NCBI GenBank assembly: GCA_905215205.1
Contig: CAJMPK010000010.1
Location: forward strand, 1 to 23,265
DNA from: an uncultured bacterium
GTDB lineage: Bacteria > Actinomycetota > Coriobacteriia > Coriobacteriales > Coriobacteriaceae
Reading direction: 5' to 3'
Length of the DNA: 23,265 nt
Below, piece by piece: positions 8,224 to 14,670 of the stretch. Below the pieces are notes generated by a model. It saw only the letters and a program-made list of their open reading frames with translations. It was not told the DNA's origin and did not search any database. Numbering within the stretch: position 1 is the first letter of the stretch; every line of letters starts with the position of its first letter. The position numbers and the translations under genes were made by a program.

Positions 8224-8760
8224 TTAGATCTCCATGACCTCGGCTTCTTTTTCCTTCAGAAGCTCCTCGACCTTGGCAACATACTCATCGGTATGCTTCT
8301 GGACCTTGGCCTGCTCGCGACGGACATCGTCCTCGGTGAGCTCTTCGTCGCGCTCGAGCTTGTTGTTAAAGTCTCGACGGATGTTGCGAATGGAAACCTT
8401 GGCCTGCTCGGCATACTCGCGGCACTCCTTGACGAGCTCGCGACGACGCTCCTCAGTGGGAGCCGGGAACGGCAGACGCACGACAGTACCGTCAGAGTTG
8501 GGAGTAATGCCCAGATCGGAAGCACTGATAGCCTTCACGATGGCGTTGACGAGCGCCTTGTCCCAGGGCTCGATGAGCAGCATGTGGGCCTCGGGGGTCT
8601 TAACCGCGGCAACCTGGGTAACCGGCGTGGGGACACCGTAGTAATCGACCGAGATGTCGGACAGAATGTTGGCGTTAGCGCGGCCGGTACGAACCTTGGA
8701 GAAGTTGTGCTTGAGGGACTCGAGCGACTTATCCATGTGGACGGTGATGTTCTCTGCCAT
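8224..8760 (-). CDS. frr: Ribosome recycling factor
   Basis: RRF works with EF-G to split post-termination ribosomes. The 178-residue protein shows the family pattern: KVRTGRAN at 22-29, VDYYGVPTPV nearby, and IRNIRRDFNNKL in the C-terminal helix. A charged coiled-coil end, rich in Glu and Lys, completes domain I. The ATG at 8758-8760 has AGGAGG 7 nt upstream and starts 2 nt after the pyrH stop. The order pyrH-frr is near universal in bacteria. Confidence 0.97.
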   Translation of the reverse strand: MAENITVHMDKSLESLKHNFSKVRTGRANANILSDISVDYYGVPTPVTQVAAVKTPEAHMLLIEPWDKALVNAIVKAISASDLGITPNSDGTVVRLPFPAPTEERRRELVKECREYAEQAKVSIRNIRRDFNNKLERDEELTEDDVRREQAKVQKHTDEYVAKVEELLKEKEAEVMEI

Positions 8761-8762
8761 GC

Positions 8763-9485
8763 TTAATCCTCCTGATAGACGAGCGTGCCGACGGGCTCAC
8801 CCGAAAGCGCGCGCTTGACGGTGTCCTCGCCATCGATGTTGAGGACCAAAATCGGCATACGGTTATCCTGGCACAGTGCCGTAGCCGTGGAATCCATAAC
8901 CTGCAGACCACGGACGAGAACCTCGTGATAGGTAATCTTGTCAAAGCGGACGGCATCGGCGCACTTGACGGGATCCTTGTCGTAGATACCGTCAACCTTG
9001 GTGGCTTTAATCAGGATCTCGGCACCGATCTCGCAGGCACGAAGAGCCGCGGCGGTGTCGGTCGTAAAGTACGGATTGCCCGAACCGGCGGCAAAAATAA
9101 CGACGCTGCCCTTGGAAAGGTGGTTGATAGCGCGACGGCGAATATAGGGCTCGCAGATCTCGTTCATCTGGATAGCGCTCATCACACGGCAGGGAACATC
9201 GTTATGCTCGAAGGCATCCTGCAGGGCAAGCGCGTTCATAACGGTTGCCAGCATGCCCATGTAGTCGGCCTGAGCACGCTCCATGCCACCGGCAGCGCCG
9301 GCCATACCGCGGAAAATATTGCCGCCGCCGACAACGACGCCGACCTCATGGCCAACGGCGAGCAGCTCCTTGACCTGCTTGGCAAGGTGGTCGGTAACCT
9401 TGGGGTCGATGCCATATTGGCCGTCGCCCATCAGTGCTTCGCCGGAAAGCTTAAGAAGCACGCGTTTATATCGGATGTCGGACAA
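8763..9485 (-). CDS. pyrH: UMP kinase
   Basis: PyrH phosphorylates UMP to UDP for pyrimidine nucleotide and cell-wall sugar synthesis. It belongs to the amino-acid-kinase fold, not the NMP kinases. LLKLSGEAL (residues 10-18) is the phosphate-binding loop. VVVGGGNIFRG (about 50-60) and FTTDTAAALRA are also typical. The 240 residues match the family. The start is TTG at 9483-9485, supported by a full AAAGGAGG with 6 nt spacing. This is the first gene of the long operon that ends with proS; a candidate promoter lies just upstream. Confidence 0.97.
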   Translation of the reverse strand: MSDIRYKRVLLKLSGEALMGDGQYGIDPKVTDHLAKQVKELLAVGHEVGVVVGGGNIFRGMAGAAGGMERAQADYMGMLATVMNALALQDAFEHNDVPCRVMSAIQMNEICEPYIRRRAINHLSKGSVVIFAAGSGNPYFTTDTAAALRACEIGAEILIKATKVDGIYDKDPVKCADAVRFDKITYHEVLVRGLQVMDSTATALCQDNRMPILVLNIDGEDTVKRALSGEPVGTLVYQED

Positions 9486-9514
9486 AGCGATCCTCCTTTA
9501 ATTAGACTCTCAAT

Positions 9515-9543
9515 ATGATAGCAAAGGCTCTGATAAGAGCCAT
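9515..9543 (-). promoter_or_regulatory. Candidate promoter of the pyrH operon
   Basis: Minus-strand -10 TATCAT (9520-9515) is identical to the -10 of the rpsB promoter. A 17-nt spacer separates it from a weak -35, ATGGCT (9543-9538). The start of transcription would be near 9508, about 23 nt before the TTG. A 16-bp palindrome (9526-9541) occupies the spacer and overlaps the -35. Confidence 0.4.
9526..9541. repeat. Perfect palindrome GGCTCT-gata-AGAGCC
   Basis: Two 6-bp arms flank a 4-nt centre. The element sits between the tsf terminator and the pyrH start and overlaps the candidate pyrH promoter. It could be an operator or a small RNA hairpin; the sequence alone does not decide. Confidence 0.6.
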
Positions 9544-9544
9544 G

Positions 9545-9579
9545 AAAAAGCAGGCTGTGAGTAAAACCCACAGCCTGCT
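9545..9579 (-). terminator. Rho-independent terminator of rpsB-tsf
   Basis: An 11-bp perfect stem pairs AGCAGGCTGTG (minus strand, 9579-9569) with CACAGCCTGCT (9559-9549), with a 9-nt loop and a run of five T on the minus strand. It begins 24 nt after the tsf stop and separates the rpsB-tsf unit from pyrH. Confidence 0.93.
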
Positions 9580-9602
9580 CATTACCAGCTACAAGAGCTT
9601 AT

Positions 9603-10472
9603 TTACTCGCCACGAACCAGACGGTCGAAGGCAACGACGGTAATGGTATCGCCGAGCTCCTTGGAGACCTGCTCAGCGTACTTCTTGATGGTGAGGGAGC
9701 TGTCCTTGATGAACTCCTGCTCAGTGAGCACGGACTGCTTGTAGAACTTCTCCAGACGGCCAACAGCCATCTTCTCCTGAATGGCCTCGGGCTTGCCGGA
9801 CTCGGCGGCCTGAGCCATGTAGATCTGCTTCTCGTGCTCGACGGTCTCAGCCGGAACCTGATCGCGGGTAGCGCAGATCGGGGCGACGGCGGCAACCTGA
9901 AGGGCAACGTCGTGAGCGAAGGTCTTGAAGGACTCAGCCTGAGCGGTCTCGGCCTTCTCGAAGGCGAACTCGACGAGGACGCCGATCTTACCACCCATGT
10001 GGATGTAAGAAGCGAGCGCGCCGTTCTCAGCCTTGCGGGCAGCGAAGCGGGAGATCTTCATGTTCTCGCCCATGATGTGAATCATCTCGGTGAGCTCGGA
10101 GGAAACGGTCTCCTCGCCCATCGGCTTCTCGAGCAGAGCGTCGACGTCAGCAGGCTCGGTGGTAGCGACAACCTCAGCGACCTTGGAAGCAAAGCCGGTG
10201 AACTTGGCGTTAGAGCCAACGAAGTCGGTCTCGCAGGAGAGCTCGAGCAGAGCGCCGGTCTTGCCATCCTCGGAGACGAATGCGGCGACAGCGCCCTCGT
10301 TGGTCTCACGGCCAGCCTTCTTGGCAGCCTTGGCAAGGCCGTTCTTACGCAGAACATCGACAGCGGCGTCCATGTCGCCGTCAGCCTCGACGAGAGCCTT
10401 CTTGCACTCCATCATCGGGGAGTCGGTCATCTCGCGGAGCTGCTTGACCATAGCGGCGGTAATCTGGGCCAT
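9603..10472 (-). CDS. tsf: Translation elongation factor Ts
   Basis: EF-Ts is the nucleotide exchange factor for EF-Tu. The N-terminal UBA-like segment VKQLREMTDSPMMECKKAL (residues 9-27) and the core signature ETDFVGSNAKF (81-91) are both present. The 289 residues are close to E. coli EF-Ts (283). The frame is open for five codons further upstream, but ATG at 10470-10472 is chosen because AAAGGA lies 6 nt before it and homologues begin with this MAQIT-type sequence. It is 45 nt downstream of rpsB in the classic rpsB-tsf pair. Confidence 0.97.
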   Translation of the reverse strand: MAQITAAMVKQLREMTDSPMMECKKALVEADGDMDAAVDVLRKNGLAKAAKKAGRETNEGAVAAFVSEDGKTGALLELSCETDFVGSNAKFTGFASKVAEVVATTEPADVDALLEKPMGEETVSSELTEMIHIMGENMKISRFAARKAENGALASYIHMGGKIGVLVEFAFEKAETAQAESFKTFAHDVALQVAAVAPICATRDQVPAETVEHEKQIYMAQAAESGKPEAIQEKMAVGRLEKFYKQSVLTEQEFIKDSSLTIKKYAEQVSKELGDTITVVAFDRLVRGE

Positions 10473-10517
10473 TGTGGTTCCTTTCAAAGAGATGAAAAAG
10501 AATTAACTAAGACTGAT

Positions 10518-11246
10518 TTACTCGGCCTTGGGCTCAGCGGCCATCTCGGCCTCGGAGACCTGCTCCTTGCCGGAGCCAGCGAGGCAGGCGTCAGCCATGA
10601 GCTCGCACATAAGGGTGACAGCGGAGATAGCGTCATCGTTGCAGGGGATGCCGTACTCGACCTCGTCGGGATCGGAGTTGGTGTCGATCAGAGCGACGAC
10701 GGGGATGTTCAGGCGCTGGGCCTCCTTGATGGCGTTCTCCTCGCGCTTGGTGTCGATAACGAAGAGAGCCTGGGGCAGACCCTTCATGTCGCGAGCGCCA
10801 CCGAGGTTGGTCTGGAGCTTGGTGAGCTCCTTGCCGAGCACAGCCTGCTCCTTCTTGGGCAGAACAGCCATGCGGCCGTCCTCGACCATAGCCTCGAGCT
10901 CCTCCATGCGGTTGATGCGGGAGCGGATGGTGACGAAATTGGTCAGCATACCGCCGAGCCAACGCTGGTTGATGTAAGGCATGTTGGCGCGCTCAGCAGC
11001 GTTCTTGACGGCCTCCTGAGCCTGCTTCTTGGTGCCGACGAACAGCACGTTGCCACCCTTGGCGACGTTCTTGACGAAGGTGTAGGCCTGGTCGGCGTCG
11101 AGGATGGTCTGCTTGAGGTCAAGGATGTAGATGCCGTTGCGCTCACCGAAGATGAACGGCTTCATCTTGGGGTTCCAGCGACGGGTCTGGTGACCGAAGT
11201 GGCAGCCGGCCTCGAGCAGGGTGCGGATATTAATCTTGGTAGCCAT
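10518..11246 (-). CDS. rpsB: 30S ribosomal protein S2
   Basis: S2 is a late-assembling small-subunit protein. The protein starts MATKINIRTLLEAGCHFGHQ, followed by RRWNPKMKPFIFGERNGIYILDL, a textbook S2 N-terminus. NQRWLGGMLTNF occurs mid-protein and IDTNSDPDEVEYGIP near the C-terminal core. The length is 242 residues, ending in an acidic tail. The ATG at 11244-11246 has AGGAGG 6 nt upstream. A strong promoter and a leader of about 135 nt precede it. Confidence 0.98.
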   Translation of the reverse strand: MATKINIRTLLEAGCHFGHQTRRWNPKMKPFIFGERNGIYILDLKQTILDADQAYTFVKNVAKGGNVLFVGTKKQAQEAVKNAAERANMPYINQRWLGGMLTNFVTIRSRINRMEELEAMVEDGRMAVLPKKEQAVLGKELTKLQTNLGGARDMKGLPQALFVIDTKREENAIKEAQRLNIPVVALIDTNSDPDEVEYGIPCNDDAISAVTLMCELMADACLAGSGKEQVSEAEMAAEPKAE

Positions 11247-11381
11247 GTTAAACCTCCTGTGGTTTGCCTCCGCGCGGGGTCATCCTCCAAAACCAACCCG
11301 GACATGTGCTACCAAAGCCCGGGCACCACGGTATGAAGTAGCCGCGCGTGCGTGATAAAAACATGTTGCCGTGAAGCAACC
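11247..11381 (-). promoter_or_regulatory. Structured 5' leader of rpsB
   Basis: The predicted leader contains two hairpins. GTTGC/GCAAC (11380-11376 with 11369-11365) lies at the extreme 5' end and is followed by five T. CCCGGGC/GTCCGGG (11323-11317 with 11303-11297) is a 7-bp stem with one G-U pair about 50 nt before the start codon. S2 leaders are autoregulatory in other bacteria; here that role is only inferred. Confidence 0.4.
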
Positions 11382-11387
11382 CAATGA

Positions 11388-11416
11388 ATGATAGCAGGAA
11401 TGCATCTTCCTGCCAA
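11388..11416 (-). promoter_or_regulatory. Sigma-70 type promoter of rpsB-tsf
   Basis: Minus-strand -35 TTGGCA (11416-11411), a spacer of exactly 17 nt and -10 TATCAT (11393-11388) form a good housekeeping promoter. Transcription would start near 11381, giving a leader of about 135 nt before the rpsB ATG. It stands about 50 nt downstream of the xerC stop. Confidence 0.75.
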
Positions 11417-11465
11417 CCCGCAATCAAAACCACACACCTGAGTGCAGCGCGGGACGTCCCAGCAA

Positions 11466-12308
11466 CTATTCGCCGCGGGGATGGGCTTGAGCCACGGCCC
11501 GCTTAAGCCGATCGGGCGTGAGATGCGTGTAGATCTGCGTCGTGGACAGACTCGCATGACCCAGCAGCTCTTGAACCGAGCGCAGGTCTGCACCGCCCTC
11601 AAGCAAGTCGGTCGCAAAGGTATGGCGCATCGCATGCGGCGCGATGTCGGCCGGAATGCCGGCGAGCGTCGCCAGCGTATGGAACCGCCGCCTGAGCATG
11701 GCGGCGCTCATGCGATTGCCGCGCGCCGATATAAGCAGCGGATGCGGCCCGGTAGCGAGGTCACGGCGCTTTGCCTGAGCGAGCAACTCCGGCCTCCCCT
11801 CCTCAATATAGAGACGCGTCACCTCGAGCGCACGACGATACAGAGGAACGATGCGTTCTTTGCCCCCCTTGCCCCACAGGCGCAACGTGCGTTCGGACCA
11901 AGCGATGGACTCCACATTGAGTGCTGCGAGCTCAGAGATACGAGCACCCGAGGCATAGAGCAGCTCGAGCATCGCCGCATCGCGCAGTCCCGCGGGCGTC
12001 GAGGTATCAGGCGTCTTGAGCAGCGCCTCGACCTGCTGGGTCGTAAGGACGCCCGGAAGGTCACGCGGCAGCTTGGGCGATGCGATCGCCGAGACCGCAT
12101 CGCCCTCGACAATCCCCTCGGCAGCCATCCAGCGATAGAGAGATCGGATAGCCGACAGGTGCGCCGCAAGCGTTCGGGGAGCCACCTGGTCACGCGAAAG
12201 CTCGGCAAGATAGCGACGAATGGTGCGCACGTCGGCAGCGAAAGCATCGATATCCTCGCGCTCGCACCAGGCAGCAAAGCGCTCCAGCCTCGAGCCATAG
12301 GCCGTCAC
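11466..12308 (-). CDS. xerC: Tyrosine recombinase XerC/XerD family
   Basis: XerC-like recombinases resolve chromosome dimers at dif with a partner. All catalytic residues are visible, numbered from the GTG at 12306-12308: R123 in ASGARISEL, K147 in GKGGKER, H225 and R228 in PHAMRHTF, H251 in LLGHASL and the nucleophile Y260 in TQIYTHL. The N-terminal SAM-like core-binding domain covers about residues 1-80. From this GTG the protein has 280 residues, some 25 short of the usual 300. The frame stays open and family-like upstream to an ATA at 12384-12386, which would give 306 residues (see findings). The symbol follows the position next to trmFO, as in Bacillus (trmFO-codV); the choice between XerC and XerD is not proven. 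No clear terminator follows. Confidence 0.9.
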   Translation of the reverse strand: MTAYGSRLERFAAWCEREDIDAFAADVRTIRRYLAELSRDQVAPRTLAAHLSAIRSLYRWMAAEGIVEGDAVSAIASPKLPRDLPGVLTTQQVEALLKTPDTSTPAGLRDAAMLELLYASGARISELAALNVESIAWSERTLRLWGKGGKERIVPLYRRALEVTRLYIEEGRPELLAQAKRRDLATGPHPLLISARGNRMSAAMLRRRFHTLATLAGIPADIAPHAMRHTFATDLLEGGADLRSVQELLGHASLSTTQIYTHLTPDRLKRAVAQAHPRGE

Positions 12309-12382
12309 CGTGTTGGGAGAAAGTCCCTCGACACGTGCGATATAGGCGATAAACGAGTCGACGGTGTCGTACAGGTCACAGG

Positions 12383-13720
12383 CTATGACCGGTCGCCTCC
12401 AAACAGATCGGGGCGAGTGGTCAGATAGGCATCAAGGGCCTCGAGCGCACGGTCCGCATAAGCCTGGTAGCGGTCGCGTTTGCTGCGGCGCTTACCATCC
12501 TCGAGTGGCGGCACCAGGCCAAAGTTGACATGCATGGGCTGATAGCCCACGGTGACAGGATCGGTCGCATAGCCCACGAGCGCACCCAGGGCACCCACGC
12601 GCGGCAACTCGACGCCCGCGGCACCGATAGCCTCGGCATAGGTGTTGAGCGCGGCGAGCAGACCGGTCGCCACGGCTTCCATGTACCCCTCGGTGCCGGT
12701 GATCTGACCGGCCAGGCGCACACCGGTACCGGGCACGGCAAAGGTGCCATCGAGCACGTGCGGGGCGTCGACAAAGGTATTGCGGTGCATGACACCGTAG
12801 CGGAAGAACTCAGCGTTCTCCAGGCCCGGCACCATATGGAAGACGCGCTTCTGCTCGCCAAAGGTCAGATTGGTCTGGAAGCCCACCAGGTTATAGGCGG
12901 TCTTCTCCTTGTTCTCGGCACGCAGCTGAATCGCCGCCCAAGGGCGACGTCCGGTACGCGGGTCGGTGAGGCCGACGGGCTTCATGGCGCCAAAGCGAAT
13001 AGCGTCCTTGCCGGTGCGCGCAACCTCCTCGGCAGGCTGGCAGGCCTGGAACAGATCGCCGCCCTCAAAGTCCTTGAGCACCACGCGGTCGGCCGTGGTG
13101 AGCGCCTCGATAAAGGCCTCGTACTCCTCCTTGTTGAGCGGGGCGTTGAGATAGTCGCCGCTCCCCTGCTCCTCGTAGCGCGACTGCGAGAACAGCACGT
13201 CCATATCGAGCGTGGAGGCATCGACGATCGGAGCCGCGGCATCGAAGAACGCAAGGGCGTCGCCGCCGACGAGCTTCATGACCTCTTCGCTCAGCGCCGG
13301 CGAGCACAAGGGGCCCGCGGCAATGACCACGTGACCCTCGGGAATCTGCGTAACCTCGCCGTGAATGATCTCGATATTGGGACGGGCGGCAACCTCGGCC
13401 TCGACAAGCTCGGAAAACTTGACGCGGTCGACCGCCAGGGCGCCACCGGCGGGAACAGCCGCGCGATGGGCGCAATCGAGCAGCACCGAACCCATGCGCT
13501 CGAGCTCGGCTTTTAGTAGGCCAGCAGCGGAATCTGGACGGGTCGACTTAAACGAATTGGAGCAGACGAGCTCTGCCAGGTGATCGGTATGGTGAGCCGG
13601 GGAGCTCACCTGGGGGCGCATCTCGCACAGCTTTACGGCAAACCCGCGGTCTGCCAGCTGGATCGCGCATTCCGAACCCGCCAGACCGCCACCGATAACC
13701 GTCACCTGATCGAACTGCAT
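12383..13720 (-). CDS. trmFO: Folate-dependent tRNA (uracil-54-C5) methyltransferase TrmFO
   Basis: TrmFO makes ribothymidine 54 in the tRNA T-loop using methylenetetrahydrofolate and FADH2. The FAD-binding IGGGLAGSE is at residues 9-17. Two key cysteines fall where the Bacillus enzyme has them: C53 in LVCSNSF and C227 in LFQACQPAEE. The C-terminal part carries GQITGTEGYMEAVATG, a conserved flavoprotein motif. Length is 445 residues. ATG at 13718-13720 is preferred, with AAAGG 9 nt upstream; an in-frame TTG two codons earlier has too short a spacing. It follows dprA by 14 nt. Its TAG overlaps the proposed start region of xerC. In Bacillus topA lies between dprA and this gene; here it is absent. 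Confidence 0.96.
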   Translation of the reverse strand: MQFDQVTVIGGGLAGSECAIQLADRGFAVKLCEMRPQVSSPAHHTDHLAELVCSNSFKSTRPDSAAGLLKAELERMGSVLLDCAHRAAVPAGGALAVDRVKFSELVEAEVAARPNIEIIHGEVTQIPEGHVVIAAGPLCSPALSEEVMKLVGGDALAFFDAAAPIVDASTLDMDVLFSQSRYEEQGSGDYLNAPLNKEEYEAFIEALTTADRVVLKDFEGGDLFQACQPAEEVARTGKDAIRFGAMKPVGLTDPRTGRRPWAAIQLRAENKEKTAYNLVGFQTNLTFGEQKRVFHMVPGLENAEFFRYGVMHRNTFVDAPHVLDGTFAVPGTGVRLAGQITGTEGYMEAVATGLLAALNTYAEAIGAAGVELPRVGALGALVGYATDPVTVGYQPMHVNFGLVPPLEDGKRRSKRDRYQAYADRALEALDAYLTTRPDLFGGDRS

Positions 13721-13734
13721 CTGCAAACACCTTT

Positions 13735-14670
13735 CTAATTGACACGTTTTCCATTGTGACCGAAGGGCGTCTGGGCGTGAAGGGCAAACTTGGAGGGCGC
13801 ATACCTTCCATCCATCATGCGCTCAATAAGGCCCTCGAGTTCAAGCGAACCCAAGAGTTTGAGTACGCCGACAGCATCGAGTGAGACGAGCGCCGCGATG
13901 TCGTCGACCTTGAGCGGAGAGGCGATGAGCGCATGCATCACGGTCTGCTGTGTTGGATTCAGGTCGGCAATGCCGGGAGCATCGGGGCGCGAGTAGCGCA
14001 GGGTGCCGTATATGCGAGAGATAGCCATCTCGATGGACTCCTCGTCGACAATGCAGCAGGCCCCGTTGGCGATGAGATAGTTGGTACCGCGCGACTCGGG
14101 AGACAAAATCGACCCCGGCACGGCAAGCAGCTCGCGCCCCAAATCCATAGCAGCCTCGGCTGTGGAAAACGTCCCGGAAGGCATACCCGCCTCGGATACA
14201 AAGAGGGCTTGCGACAGGGCCGCGATCACGCGATTCCGGCGCGGAAAGGCGAACTTGCGCGGGCCCATGCCCCACGGAGAGATCGACACGACCGCGCCAC
14301 CCGTATCGAGCGTGCGTGTAATAAGCCCCGCGCTCGAACGCGGGTAGACCACGTCGGCGCCCGTCCCCAGCACCACGACGTGTTTGCCGCCGGCGTTGAC
14401 CGCAGCCCAACCCGAGGCCTGGTCACAACCGACCGCGCCGCCCGAAACAACCGCCACTCCCGCCTCAACCGCTACCTTTGCCGCAAGCTCTGCCACGGCA
14501 AGACCATACGGCGAGGCCTTGCGCGCGCCGATGATGGAGAGCGCGGGCGTCGAAAGCACCTCGGGGTTGCCGCGCACATAAAGCGTCTGGGGCACATCAG
14601 AAAGCTCCAAAACGGTCTCGGGATACAGCGCATCACCTGGATGCAGCTCGAAGGTCCCCTCGGCCATCAT
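13735..14670 (-). CDS. dprA: DNA-processing protein DprA/Smf family
   Basis: DprA binds incoming single-stranded DNA during transformation and loads RecA. The Rossmann-like core is clear: IIGARKASPYG (46-56), VVSGGAVGCD (74-83), VVLGTGADVVYP (99-110), FPRRNRVIAALS (142-153) and GRELLAVPG (178-186). A C-terminal winged-helix domain spans about 238-295. The N-terminal SAM domain of many DprA proteins is missing, and the usual ARGID motif reads AVGCD. Length is 311 residues. The start is ATG at 14668-14670, overlapping the comM stop by 4 nt (ATGA), with AGGAGG 5 nt upstream; a second ATG directly follows. The frame is open further upstream, but that part overlaps comM and is not family-like. Confidence 0.92.
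   Translation of the reverse strand: MMAEGTFELHPGDALYPETVLELSDVPQTLYVRGNPEVLSTPALSIIGARKASPYGLAVAELAAKVAVEAGVAVVSGGAVGCDQASGWAAVNAGGKHVVVLGTGADVVYPRSSAGLITRTLDTGGAVVSISPWGMGPRKFAFPRRNRVIAALSQALFVSEAGMPSGTFSTAEAAMDLGRELLAVPGSILSPESRGTNYLIANGACCIVDEESIEMAISRIYGTLRYSRPDAPGIADLNPTQQTVMHALIASPLKVDDIAALVSLDAVGVLKLLGSLELEGLIERMMDGRYAPSKFALHAQTPFGHNGKRVN

Noticed and set aside
9834..11336. Plus-strand open frame (500 codons) antisense to tsf and rpsB
   Set aside because: Leu/Gly-rich low-complexity translation opposite two certain genes; rejected as a shadow.
11451..11460. Palindrome GGGACGTCCC just after the xerC stop
   Set aside because: Perfect but only 10 bp with no loop or T tract; likely chance in G+C-rich DNA and too little to call a terminator or operator.
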